Assembly: GCA_964425105.1 (NCBI GenBank)
Contig: CAYRLE010000001.1
Span: 1-64,000 of the forward strand
Direction of reading: 5' to 3'
DNA from: S012-109 sp964425105
Lineage (GTDB): Bacteria > Pseudomonadota > Gammaproteobacteria > SZUA-140
Length of the DNA: 64,000 bases
Shown: positions 1 to 8,517 of the stretch, piece after piece
Layout of the letters: every line of letters starts with the position of its first letter
Numbering within the stretch: position 1 is the stretch's first letter
Translations under genes and position numbers: made by a program
Notes under the pieces: model-generated
The model's input: only the letters and a program-made list of their open reading frames with translations
Told to the model about the DNA's origin: nothing
Database searches by the model: none

Positions 1-1998
1 CGCCGTGTCCAGCAACTCCGCGAGGAGATCAATACCCACAATTATTACTACTACGTGCTCGATGCGCCGGTGATTCCCGATGCCGAGTACGACCGGCTGA
101 TGCGCGAGTTGCAGGATCTGGAGCGGCGTTATCCTGAACTGGTGACGCCTGATTCTCCCACCCAGCGGGTGGGGGCGGCGCCGCTGGAGGCCTTTGGCAC
201 GGTGCGCCACGAGATCCCCATGCTCTCCCTGGACAATGCCTTCAGCGAGGAGGATGTGCTGGATTTCCACCGCCGGGTCACTGAGCGCCTGGGGGTGAAG
301 AATGTGGACTATGCCGCGGAGCCCAAGCTGGACGGGCTGGCGGTGAGTCTGCGCTACGAAGACGGGGTGCTGGTGCAGGGCGCCACGCGCGGCGACGGCT
401 ATACCGGGGAGGATATCACCCAGAATGTGCGCACCGTTCCCTCCATTCCCCTGCGCCTGCGGGGACGCGCTTATCCGCGGGTGCTGGAGGTGCGTGGCGA
501 GGTCTATATGCCGCTGTCGGGCTTCCGTGAACTCAACCGCCGCCAGGAGCGCCAGGGCGAGAAGCCCTTCGCCAATCCCCGCAATGCCGCCGCTGGCAGT
601 CTGCGTCAGCTGGACCCGCGCATCACGGCGCAGCGGCCGCTGGCCATCTATTGCTATGGGGTGGGCGTGGTGGAGGGGGGGCGGCTGCCGGAGCGCCACA
701 GCAAGGTGCTGGCGCGTCTCAGGGAATGGGGGCTGCGCATTCCCGAGCATCTGCGGGTGGTGAAGAATGCCGAGGGCTGCCTGGGCTATTACCGCGAGAT
801 GGCGGCCTTGCGCGATAAGCTGGACTATGAGATCGATGGCGTGGTGTACAAGGTGGACAAGTACGCCCTGCAGGAACAGTTGGGCTTTGTGTCCCGGGCG
901 CCGCGCTGGGCCATTGCCCACAAGTTTCCCGCCCAGGAGGAGTTGACCCGGGTGTTGGCCATCGACGTGCAGGTGGGGCGCACCGGGGCTCTGACGCCGG
1001 TGGCCCGCCTGGAGCCGGTGTTCGTGGGCGGGGTGACGGTCACCAATGCCACGCTGCACAATGAAGACGAGGTCCGCCGCAAGGACGTGCGGGTGGGGGA
1101 TACCGTCATCGTACGCCGCGCCGGTGACGTGATCCCCGAGGTGGTGGCGGTGGTGAAGGAGCGCCGGCCGGCAAAGACCAGGCCCTTTCGCATGCCCAAG
1201 AAATGTCCGGTATGCGGCTCCGACGTGGTGCGTGGCGAGGGGGAGGCCATCGCCCGCTGCAGCGGCGGCCTGTTTTGTCCCGCCCAGCGCAAGGAGGCCA
1301 TCAAGCACTTCGCCTCGCGGCGCGCCATGGACATCGAGGGGCTGGGGGACAAGCTGGTGGATCAGCTGGTAGAAAAGGGCCTGGTGAAGGATGTGGCCGA
1401 TCTCTATACCCTCAGCGAGGAACAGCTGGCCGGCTTGGAGCGCATGGGTGCGAAGTCGGCGGCCAATCTCAAGGCGGCCATCGAGAAGAGCAAGGACACC
1501 ACCCTGGCCCGTTTCCTCTTTGCCCTGGGGATCCGCGAGGTGGGCGAGGCCACCGCTCAGACCCTGGCGGCCCATTTCGGTACTCTGGAGGCGCTCATGG
1601 CCGCTGACGAGGAAGAGCTGCAGGCCGTGCCCGACGTGGGGCCGGTGGTGGCCGCCCATATTCATGCCTTTTTTCGCCAGCGCCACAACCGCGAGATCAT
1701 CCAGCGCCTGCGCAAGCTGGGTGTCCAGTGGCGTGAGGAGCGGCGGCCCGCAGCAAGGGAACTGCCACTGGCGGGCCAGACCTATGTGCTTACCGGCTCT
1801 CTTGCGTCCATGACCCGCGACGAGGCCAAGGCGCGCCTCCAGGCCCTGGGGGCCAAGGTCAGCGGCAGCGTCTCGCGGCGCACCAGCTGCGTGGTGGCCG
1901 GCGCCGACCCCGGCTCTAAATACCGCAAGGCCCAGGAGCTGGGTGTGCCCATCATCGATGAAGAGGAGTTTCTGGCCCTGCTGAAGAAGTATGAGTGA
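1..1998 (+). CDS. ligA: NAD-dependent DNA ligase LigA (5' end outside window)
   Basis: Seals nicks in duplex DNA during replication and repair using NAD+. The reading frame is open from the first base (RRVQQLREEINTHNYYYY in frame), so the start lies upstream of the window; only a few dozen residues are missing compared with the usual length of about 670. The adenylated lysine is in a KLDG motif coded at 325-336. An OB-fold region follows, then a four-cysteine zinc finger beginning CPVC near 1204. Helix-hairpin-helix repeats and a C-terminal BRCT domain (about 1765-1995) complete the usual order. No frameshift is seen. The identification is secure. Confidence 0.97.
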   Translation, partial: RRVQQLREEINTHNYYYYVLDAPVIPDAEYDRLMRELQDLERRYPELVTPDSPTQRVGAAPLEAFGTVRHEIPMLSLDNAFSEEDVLDFHRRVTERLGVKNVDYAAEPKLDGLAVSLRYEDGVLVQGATRGDGYTGEDITQNVRTVPSIPLRLRGRAYPRVLEVRGEVYMPLSGFRELNRRQERQGEKPFANPRNAAAGSLRQLDPRITAQRPLAIYCYGVGVVEGGRLPERHSKVLARLREWGLRIPEHLRVVKNAEGCLGYYREMAALRDKLDYEIDGVVYKVDKYALQEQLGFVSRAPRWAIAHKFPAQEELTRVLAIDVQVGRTGALTPVARLEPVFVGGVTVTNATLHNEDEVRRKDVRVGDTVIVRRAGDVIPEVVAVVKERRPAKTRPFRMPKKCPVCGSDVVRGEGEAIARCSGGLFCPAQRKEAIKHFASRRAMDIEGLGDKLVDQLVEKGLVKDVADLYTLSEEQLAGLERMGAKSAANLKAAIEKSKDTTLARFLFALGIREVGEATAQTLAAHFGTLEALMAADEEELQAVPDVGPVVAAHIHAFFRQRHNREIIQRLRKLGVQWREERRPAARELPLAGQTYVLTGSLASMTRDEAKARLQALGAKVSGSVSRRTSCVVAGADPGSKYRKAQELGVPIIDEEEFLALLKKYE

Positions 1999-2118
1999 GG
2001 GCTGAAGGCACGCCTTGTCTTCCGGGGTTGCCTCTCTATTTGTCTTCTTCAGGAGGCGGTTCTAAGATAGACAAAAATCCTGTTGTCGCAACGCAGTGGC
2101 CGTAGCCAAGGAGAGATG

Positions 2119-3192
2119 ATGCGCGAAAATAATGATGCCTTTCGGTTCGATCCGGAGACGCTGCATCAGGTTGCCGATCATATCGCCGAGGTGTTCTGGG
2201 TCTGCGAGCCAGGCCACCAGGATCTCATCTATGTCAGTCCTGCCTATGAGCAGATTTGGGGGCGCAGCCTGGAATCGCTGTACGCCGATCCCTGTCAATG
2301 GTTGGAAGCGGTGCACCAGGAGGACCGGCCACGTATCGAGCCGCTCTTCAAACAGCAACGCTGCAATGGCAGTTTCTCCGAGGAATACCGTATCGTGCGC
2401 GCCGATGGCGAGGTGCGCTGGATTAGCGATCATGTCTTCGCCGTGCTGGATGGTAGGGGCATGCCCCACCGGGTGGCCGGGATCGCCGAGGACATTACCG
2501 AACGCAAACTGGTGGAGGAGGAGTTGCTGGCCTCCCGGGGACAATTGCGGGAGTTGGTGCTGCGCCAGCAGTGGGACCGGGAGGTGTTGCGCACCCGCAT
2601 CGCCCGCGAGATCCACGACGAACTGGGGCAGTCGCTGATGGCCCTGAATATGAACGCCTATTGGTTGTTGCATCAACTGCCCGACGAGTCTGGGCAGCTG
2701 AAGGGCAAGATCCAGGAGATGATCGACATCATCGTCGGCACGGTGCGGGCGGTGCAGCGCATCTCCAGCGAACTGCGCCCTAGCATGCTGGATGAACTGG
2801 GGCTGGGTGCCACCCTGCGCTGGTATGTGGAGCAGTTCCAGGAGCGCAGTGGCATCCGTTGCCAGGCCGCCATCGCCATCGACACCGTCGTCATGGATAA
2901 TGACCATGCCACCGCCGTCTACCGCATTCTCCAGGAGGCGCTGACCAATATCTCGCGTCATTCCTATGCCGACGAGGTCACATTGAGGGTGCTCGTCGAA
3001 GACGGTTGCCTGACCATGGCGATTCGTGACAACGGCCGGGGGATCGATCACAATGAGGTCGATATGAGCCGCTCTTTCGGCCTGCTGGGCATGCAGGAGC
3101 GGGCGGGGGCGCTGGGCGGTTCCCTGGAGATCGACAGCAAGCCCGGTGAAGGGACGCAACTCGTCCTGAACATGCCCCTGGACTGCGGCTGA
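2119..3192 (+). CDS. PAS-domain sensor histidine kinase of the NarX/DegS (HisKA_3) type
   Basis: Predicted cytoplasmic two-component kinase of about 357 residues with no membrane segment. Residues ~12-130 form a PAS domain (FWVCEPG, YVSPAYEQIWGR) ending in a PAC segment (AGIAEDITERK). The H-box REIHDELGQ near residue 164 is the HisKA_3 form. The C-terminal ATPase has its N-box (LQEALTNISRHS), DNGRGID and a GLLGMQERAGALGG segment, as in kinases that pair with NarL/LuxR-type regulators. An AAGGAG ribosome site at 2108-2113 favours ATG 2119 (or 2116) over the upstream TTG. No response regulator lies next to it, so its partner is probably encoded elsewhere. The signal is unknown. Confidence 0.9.
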   Translation: MRENNDAFRFDPETLHQVADHIAEVFWVCEPGHQDLIYVSPAYEQIWGRSLESLYADPCQWLEAVHQEDRPRIEPLFKQQRCNGSFSEEYRIVRADGEVRWISDHVFAVLDGRGMPHRVAGIAEDITERKLVEEELLASRGQLRELVLRQQWDREVLRTRIAREIHDELGQSLMALNMNAYWLLHQLPDESGQLKGKIQEMIDIIVGTVRAVQRISSELRPSMLDELGLGATLRWYVEQFQERSGIRCQAAIAIDTVVMDNDHATAVYRILQEALTNISRHSYADEVTLRVLVEDGCLTMAIRDNGRGIDHNEVDMSRSFGLLGMQERAGALGGSLEIDSKPGEGTQLVLNMPLDCG

Positions 3193-3314
3193 TGCCCTGA
3201 CGCCTTTCCCCGCTATTGCCTGCCCTGTTGTGGAGCACCGCCCAACGCACTCCGCAGTGGACGGCGCTTCGGTAAGACTGCCGACATGCTAGAAAGAATA
3301 AGGAGAATAGTGTC

Positions 3315-4391
3315 GTGGCGATAGTCGACTTGCGAGACATGCTGGATCATGCCCGGGGCCATGCGTATGCGCTGGCCGCCTTTGAGGTGACGGATCTGAG
3401 CTTCCTGCACGGCATCCTGGCCGGCGCCGTGGGACAACAGGCACCGGTCATTCTCTCCCTGGGCGCCTCCTGCCAAGACCCGGCGCGCCAGGCGGATCTG
3501 CTGGCCGCCATGGAGTCGGCGGCGCAGCGGGCAGCCGTGCCGGTGGCCATTCATTACGACGGCACTACCAGCATGGAGGCGGCCGTCCATGCCATCAACC
3601 GCGGCTGCAACAGCATCGGACTGGCGCCCTTCCTCGGCCAGGACGCTGCACTCAGCCGCCGTATCGTCGAGATGGCCCATGACTGCGGCATCCCGGTGAC
3701 GGGCAGTGCGGCGGCGGCCGCCGTAGATGGCGCGCAGATCAGCGCCTATCTCCGGGACAGCGGCGTCGATTTCCTGGAACTGGGCCGCCCGGACAGCGAG
3801 GCGTTTTTTCAGCGCCTGCCGCAGGATGCCGCGGTGCCGCTGTGGATCCGCGAGGGCGCAGCGCTGACGGCCGAGCAACGTCGCACCCTGATTGCGCAAG
3901 GTGTGGCGGCCGTGCTGCCGGGCGCCGCCTTGCAGGATGTCGCTGCCCGTTGTCTGGCGGTGGGCCATGAGGGATACGGCCAGTTGGCGGCGGCCGTGGA
4001 CAGCGCCATTGCCGATAGCGTCGGCGCCGCGCTGGCGCAGTGGGGTGCGGCAGGGCAGGCGGCGGCCGCTTTGCAGCACTGCCGGTCCTGGGCGCCGGTG
4101 GAACATCTCATTATTTACAATGTCGCCGGTATCTCGGCGCAGCAGGCCGAGGCCATGATGGCGGAGGGGCGCGAGATCCTGGGGGCGATTCCCGGCGTGC
4201 GCCGGGTGTTCACCGGCAGCGCCGTGCAGGAGGCGGCGGCCTACCGCTATTGCTGGCTGGTGCGTTTCGTCCATCCGCGGGTCATCGACAGCTACCGCAA
4301 TCATCCCGCCCATGTGGCCTTCGCCGACCAGTGCTTCCGGCCCGTGGCGGGAGAGCGTATCAGTATCGACTATCAGGCCTCGCCGGGCTGA
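3315..4391 (+). CDS. Degenerate class II aldolase-like domain fused to a Dabb (stress-responsive A/B barrel) domain
   Basis: The N-terminal ~270 residues look like a class II fructose-bisphosphate aldolase barrel: an FEVTD start, PVILSLG, and a PVAIHYDGTTS segment at the place of the HxDH metal motif. The last ~95 residues (EHLIIYNVAGIS, GVRRVFTGS, HPAHVAFADQCFRPV) match a Dabb domain. The second His of HxDH is Gly, and the downstream aldolase metal and phosphate-binding motifs are not recognisable, so catalysis as a standard aldolase is unlikely. The GTG start at 3315 follows TAAGGAG (3299-3305). It precedes the antiporter gene by 39 bp and may be co-transcribed with it. The function is unknown. 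Confidence 0.7.
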   Translation: MAIVDLRDMLDHARGHAYALAAFEVTDLSFLHGILAGAVGQQAPVILSLGASCQDPARQADLLAAMESAAQRAAVPVAIHYDGTTSMEAAVHAINRGCNSIGLAPFLGQDAALSRRIVEMAHDCGIPVTGSAAAAAVDGAQISAYLRDSGVDFLELGRPDSEAFFQRLPQDAAVPLWIREGAALTAEQRRTLIAQGVAAVLPGAALQDVAARCLAVGHEGYGQLAAAVDSAIADSVGAALAQWGAAGQAAAALQHCRSWAPVEHLIIYNVAGISAQQAEAMMAEGREILGAIPGVRRVFTGSAVQEAAAYRYCWLVRFVHPRVIDSYRNHPAHVAFADQCFRPVAGERISIDYQASPG

Positions 4392-4430
4392 AACAAGCCT
4401 GCCTGATGCGGCTTGAATCTGGATACGCCC

Positions 4431-5642
4431 ATGGAAGTCCATACCTTCTTTCTGTATCTGCTGGCCATTCTCCTCAGTGCGCGGATCTTCGCCGAACTGG
4501 CGGTGCGCCTGCAGGCGCCCTCCGTCATCGGCGAACTGTTCGCCGGCGTGGTGCTGGGGCCCAGCCTGCTGGGCTGGATCGAGCCGATGGATGCCCTCAA
4601 ACTGCTGGCGGAGATCGGCATCATCCTGCTGTTGTTCGAGGTCGGACTGGAGACGGACGTCAAACGCCTGGTGAGCAGCGGCATGCGCGCTTTCGTGGTG
4701 GCCATGGCCGGTTTCTTTCTGCCCCTGATACTGGGGTTCGCCCTGGGCTATTGGGCATTCGCGCAGAGCTTGCTGGTGTCCCTTTTCATCGGCGGCACGC
4801 TCACCGCCACCAGTATCGGCATCACCATCCGGGTATTGAGCGATCTCAAACGGCAGCAGTCCGCCGAGGGCCAGGTGGTCCTCGGCGCCGCGGTGCTGGA
4901 CGATGTCATGGGGGTGGTACTGTTGGCCATGCTCTATGAGTTCTCCCTGGTGGGAGATGTGAGCCTGATGAATGCCGGCAAGGTGCTGCTGTTCGTGGGC
5001 GCCTTTTTTGTGATCGCACCGCTGGTGGCCAAGATGATGTCCATGGTCATCAAGCATTTCGACCAGGTCAGCGAGGTGCCGGGGCTGATCCCCACCTCTA
5101 TTGTTTCCCTGGTGCTGTTGTTCGCCTGGCTGGCCCATGCCGCCGGTGCGCCGGAACTGCTGGGCGGTTTTGCCGCCGGCGTGGCCCTGTCGCGGCGCTT
5201 CTTCCTGCCCCTGGGGGTGTCCCTGCACGCCGACGAGGTCTTCGCCCGCCGCATCGAGGAGCAGATGAAGCCCATCGTCAATCTCTTTACGCCGATCTTT
5301 TTCGTGATGGTGGGCTTGTCCCTCAATCTGCGGGAGATCGACTGGGGCTCGCCCTTCATCTGGTGGTTCTCGGTCTCCATGCTGGCGGTGGCGGTGATCG
5401 GCAAACTGGCGGGTGCTTTTCTGATTCGGGAGCCGCCCCTGGCCCGCTGGGCCATCGGCATGGCCATGATTCCACGCGGTGAGGTGGGCTTGATCTTTGC
5501 CGAACTGGGGCGGGTGAGCGGCATCTTCAACAATGAGTTCTATGCCGGGTTGGTCATCGTCATCGCGCTCACCACCCTGGTGCCGCCCTTTGTGATGAAG
5601 TGGTTCTACGGGCGCTACGGGGAGGCGATTGATGCCCGCTGA
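4431..5642 (+). CDS. CPA2-family cation:proton antiporter (Kef/NhaS-like)
   Basis: Integral inner-membrane protein of about 403 residues, hydrophobic throughout with roughly 12 membrane segments, typical of the Na+/H+ exchanger domain of the CPA2 superfamily. It exchanges K+ or Na+ for protons. LGPSLLGWI near residue 40 and the long GG/TATSIGITIRVL segment are family hallmarks. The KTN/TrkA-N regulatory domain found in KefB/C is absent, so it is the short transport-only form. ATG 4431 (MEVHTFF) is preferred to the TTG at 4413. It lies 39 bp after the aldolase-Dabb gene. Confidence 0.9.
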   Translation: MEVHTFFLYLLAILLSARIFAELAVRLQAPSVIGELFAGVVLGPSLLGWIEPMDALKLLAEIGIILLLFEVGLETDVKRLVSSGMRAFVVAMAGFFLPLILGFALGYWAFAQSLLVSLFIGGTLTATSIGITIRVLSDLKRQQSAEGQVVLGAAVLDDVMGVVLLAMLYEFSLVGDVSLMNAGKVLLFVGAFFVIAPLVAKMMSMVIKHFDQVSEVPGLIPTSIVSLVLLFAWLAHAAGAPELLGGFAAGVALSRRFFLPLGVSLHADEVFARRIEEQMKPIVNLFTPIFFVMVGLSLNLREIDWGSPFIWWFSVSMLAVAVIGKLAGAFLIREPPLARWAIGMAMIPRGEVGLIFAELGRVSGIFNNEFYAGLVIVIALTTLVPPFVMKWFYGRYGEAIDAR

Positions 5643-5664
5643 AGAGGTTAAACGGGGAAGGGGG

Positions 5665-6372
5665 TTACAGGTGCAGGCCGCACTCCGTCTTGGGGCAGTT
5701 GTTCCAGCGCCCGCTGCGGTCTTCCCCCGGCACCGTGCAGTGGACGCAACCGATGGATGAATAGCCCTTGAAGACCAGGGGGTGGAAGGGCAGCTTGTGC
5801 TCCTTGATGAAGGAGTCCCGCTCTTCCTTGGTGATGTCGATGAGGGGGTAGAACTTGATGATGCCACCCCGCTCTTCGAAGATGTCCAGACCGGAGCGGT
5901 GGTCCGTCTGCCAGCGCATCAGTCCCGAGGCCCAGACATTGTAGTTCTGCTTGATTTCCTCCAGGGGCTCCACTTTGTTGATGGAGCAGCAGAAGTCGGG
6001 GTCGGATTTCCAGGTCTGGTCCTTGACGGTGAATTCGTGTTTCCAGTCCTCGGCGCGGATGTCCACCACATTGAGGCCGTACAGTTCGGTGAGCTTGTTC
6101 TTGTACTCCAGGGTTTCCGGGAAGTGAAAGCCGGTGTCGATGAAGAAGACCGGCTGGTTGGGATGGATCCTGGAGAACAGATACAGGAAGAAGGCAGAGG
6201 TGGAGGCGAAGGAGGAGGTGAGCATCACCTTTTCAGGCGCGAAATCGTTGTAGAGTTCCCGGATTCGTTCCTCCACCGAGAGATCGCGGTATTTTTCATT
6301 GAGGGCGGCAAGAAATCCCTGGTCTTCAGTGTGGCCTTTCTCTTTGCTGATGGTTTGGGCGTTGTTTAACAT
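5665..6372 (-). CDS. cysH: Adenylyl-sulfate (APS) reductase, iron-sulfur type
   Basis: Assimilatory reduction of activated sulfate to sulfite. About 235 residues: the nucleotide-binding region includes MLTSSFASTSAFFLY and VFFIDTGFHFPET. The catalytic cysteine is in the C-terminal TECGLHL. A Cys-Cys pair (DFCCSINK) and a CVHC pair (IGCVHCTVPGEDRSGRW) are present. These four cysteines bind a [4Fe-4S] cluster in enzymes that use APS, and are missing from the E. coli-type PAPS reductase, so APS is the inferred substrate. ATG 6372 is preferred over the TTG at 6381. No other cys gene adjoins it; the start-side gap is AT-rich with small palindromes. Confidence 0.93.
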   Translation of the reverse strand: MLNNAQTISKEKGHTEDQGFLAALNEKYRDLSVEERIRELYNDFAPEKVMLTSSFASTSAFFLYLFSRIHPNQPVFFIDTGFHFPETLEYKNKLTELYGLNVVDIRAEDWKHEFTVKDQTWKSDPDFCCSINKVEPLEEIKQNYNVWASGLMRWQTDHRSGLDIFEERGGIIKFYPLIDITKEERDSFIKEHKLPFHPLVFKGYSSIGCVHCTVPGEDRSGRWNNCPKTECGLHL

Positions 6373-6471
6373 ATTGGTCAAATCCCAGGATTGATGCTGA
6401 ACAGGGTAGATGGACTCGCTTTCAATACATGGCCAAGGTGGCGTCTGGATTGCGTCTGCCGCTTCCCTTCG

Positions 6472-6499
6472 ATAACAGGGTTATTTTAATCGTTATAAC
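6472..6499. promoter_or_regulatory. AT-rich palindrome pair upstream of cysH
   Basis: ATAAC-AGG-GTTAT (6472-6484) and GTTATAAC (6492-6499) lie about 100 bp upstream of the cysH start in a locally AT-rich stretch. The repeated ATAAC/GTTAT half-sites are the sort of sequence a LysR-type regulator such as CysB could bind. This is only a candidate operator. Confidence 0.3.
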
Positions 6500-6610
6500 A
6501 AAAAATGTAAAACGCTTCTCTTTTATAACTATTGATTATATGTAATGCGTGGACGGCTATAAGCCGCTGCGGTTGTGATCCGGCCTGGGCAGGGTGCCTA
6601 GTGTGGCGCT

Positions 6611-7045
6611 TCAGGGGATGGCGAGGGATTTTTCCAGTGTTGACAGCAGGCTGTCGCAGGTGGCGCGCCGCAGGTCGCGGTTGGCGCCGGCATAACCTTC
6701 CAGCAGCAGTTTGCCACTGGCGTCGTAGACACAGCTTTTCTCGCCCTCGGCACTCTCCGGCGTGACGATGAAACGCCCCTCCGAAGGCTTATAGACCGCG
6801 CTGAGGACGCCGCCGATAAAATAACTGTATTCCCCGCTGCTGGATGAAAAGAGTGTGCGGCGATGTGCAGTGAGGGTCTGGATGAGGGTTTGCACCTGCT
6901 CTTCGCTATAGGAGATGTCCAGGGGGCTGGCGATGGAAGAAGTTGGCAGCTGCTGCGCCTGGCGTTCAGGGGGTGCTGTGGTGCATGCCGCGGTGATGCT
7001 CGCCAACAGCATGAGGGTGGCCATAGTCCTTGTGGTGATCTGCAT
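6611..7045 (-). CDS. Small predicted lipoprotein of unknown function
   Basis: About 144 residues. The N-terminus is a lipoprotein signal (MQITTRTMATLMLLAS, with Cys 21 in TAAC). The mature part has a Ser-rich segment, GEYSYFIGG, and two further cysteines (KSCVYDAS, RATCDSLLS) that could form a disulfide in the periplasm. A GAGGAGAAG ribosome site stands just before ATG 7045, which rules out the longer upstream extension of the frame. I do not recognise the family. It is divergent from rlmD, about 100 bp away. Confidence 0.7.
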   Translation of the reverse strand: MQITTRTMATLMLLASITAACTTAPPERQAQQLPTSSIASPLDISYSEEQVQTLIQTLTAHRRTLFSSSSGEYSYFIGGVLSAVYKPSEGRFIVTPESAEGEKSCVYDASGKLLLEGYAGANRDLRRATCDSLLSTLEKSLAIP

Positions 7046-7151
7046 TGCAATCTTCTCCTCAGCGCATATTGTCTGATCAGAACGGAATGTCCATTTTAAT
7101 CCTCCGGGGTCCGCAGCGAAAGCGGCCTGCAGCCTCTTGTGATAGCATACG

Positions 7152-8513
7152 ATGGCCATGAGCGAGATACAGGAAAAGACGGCGCGCACGAATAGGAAAC
7201 GGCAGCCGCAGGAACTGTTCACCGTGGAGGTGACGGGGCTGGGCGACGACGGGCGGGGCACCGCCCGCCTGGAGGAAAGCCAGGTTTTCATCGACGGGGC
7301 CCTGCCGGGCGAGACGGTGCGTTTCCATTTTCTGCGCAGGCGCAAACGCAGTGCCGGTGGGCGCGTGGTGGAGGTGCTGCGCGCCTCGCCCCAGCGGGTG
7401 TCCCCGCCCTGCGCCCATGGCACGGTGTGCGGCGGTTGCCGCCTGCAACACCTGGAGCCCGGGGCCCAACTCCAACTCAAGGAGCGCGTGCTGCGCGACC
7501 ATCTCCTGTCCTGCGGCGGCCTGGCGCCGCGCCAGTGGCTGGCGCCGCTGTGCGGTCCCGGTCTCCATTACCGACGCCGGGCGCGGCTGGGGGTGCGCTA
7601 TCTTCCCAGCAGGGGGGGTGTGCTGGTGGGTTTCAGGGCGCGCTTCAGCAGCTATATCCTCTCCCTGGACCTGTGCCATGTGCTGGACCGGCGGGTGGCC
7701 GGTCTGCTGCCGGCCCTGCGGCAGCTGCTGGACGGGCTCAGCTGCCGCGAACGCATTCCCCAGATCGAGGTGGCGGCCGGGGACGACGCGGCGGCCCTGG
7801 TATTCCGTCACTTGGTGCCGCTGAGCGAGGAGGACGAGTCCCGCCTGCAGGACTTCGGCCAGGCCCATGATGTCCAGATCTATCTCCAACCCAAGGGGCC
7901 GGACACCATTTGGTGCCTCTACCCGGGGCCCCAGGCGCGCCTCAGCTATCGCCTGCCCGATCACGGGGTGGAGATCGTCTTCCGCCCCACGGATTTCATT
8001 CAGGTCAACGGGGCGGTCAACCGGCTCATGGTGAACCAGGCCCTGGAGCTGTTGCAACCTGCAGCGCAGGACACGGTGCTGGATCTGTTCTGCGGCCTGG
8101 GCAATTTCACGCTGCCCCTGGCGCGCCGCGCCGGGCAGGTGATCGGCCTGGAACTGAACCCGCAGCTGGTGCAGGGCGCCGCCGCCAATGCCCGTCGCAA
8201 TGGCATCGGCAACGCAGCTTTCCATGAGGTGGACCTGCGGGACAGCGAGGCGGGGGCCTTCTGGGAGCGCTACGACCCCGACAAGGTGTTGCTGGATCCC
8301 GCCCGCGACGGGGCCATGGAATTCATCAAGCACATGCCGCGGCAGCGGGGGCCGCGGCGCATGGTCTATATTTCCTGCAATTCCGCGACCCTGGCGCGGG
8401 ATGCCGAGTACCTGGTGAGGGTCCTGGGCTACACCCTGAGCCAGGCGGGCATCGTCGACATGTTTCCCCATACCAATCATGCGGAAGCCATGGCCGTCTT
8501 CGAGCGGAAGTAG
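7152..8513 (+). CDS. rlmD: 23S rRNA (uracil-5-)-methyltransferase RlmD
   Basis: SAM-dependent enzyme forming 5-methyluridine in 23S rRNA (U1939 in E. coli). About 453 residues. An N-terminal TRAM domain (TVEVTGLGDDGRGTAR) is followed by the iron-sulfur cysteine motif (CAHGTVCGGCRLQH). The SAM-binding site is DLFCGLGNFTLPLA, and the catalytic cysteine segment is ISCNSATLARD. The length and all key residues fit RlmD. TrmA is less likely because the TRAM domain and iron-sulfur cysteines are present. The start could be ATG 7152 or 7158. The next gene starts 4 bp after its stop. Confidence 0.93.
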   Translation: MAMSEIQEKTARTNRKRQPQELFTVEVTGLGDDGRGTARLEESQVFIDGALPGETVRFHFLRRRKRSAGGRVVEVLRASPQRVSPPCAHGTVCGGCRLQHLEPGAQLQLKERVLRDHLLSCGGLAPRQWLAPLCGPGLHYRRRARLGVRYLPSRGGVLVGFRARFSSYILSLDLCHVLDRRVAGLLPALRQLLDGLSCRERIPQIEVAAGDDAAALVFRHLVPLSEEDESRLQDFGQAHDVQIYLQPKGPDTIWCLYPGPQARLSYRLPDHGVEIVFRPTDFIQVNGAVNRLMVNQALELLQPAAQDTVLDLFCGLGNFTLPLARRAGQVIGLELNPQLVQGAAANARRNGIGNAAFHEVDLRDSEAGAFWERYDPDKVLLDPARDGAMEFIKHMPRQRGPRRMVYISCNSATLARDAEYLVRVLGYTLSQAGIVDMFPHTNHAEAMAVFERK

Positions 8514-8517
8514 GGTC

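Noticed and set aside
1..54. Truncated ligA pseudogene
   Set aside because: The frame is open through base 1 and reads as normal LigA N-terminus; truncation is only the window edge.
3213..5867. 884-residue open frame on the minus strand
   Set aside because: It lies opposite the aldolase-Dabb and antiporter genes, is full of His/Gln runs and low-complexity segments, and has no ribosome site; it is a GC-driven antisense shadow.
6532..6765. Small plus-strand frame in the cysH gap
   Set aside because: No ribosome site, Trp/Arg-rich composition and it overlaps the real minus-strand lipoprotein gene.
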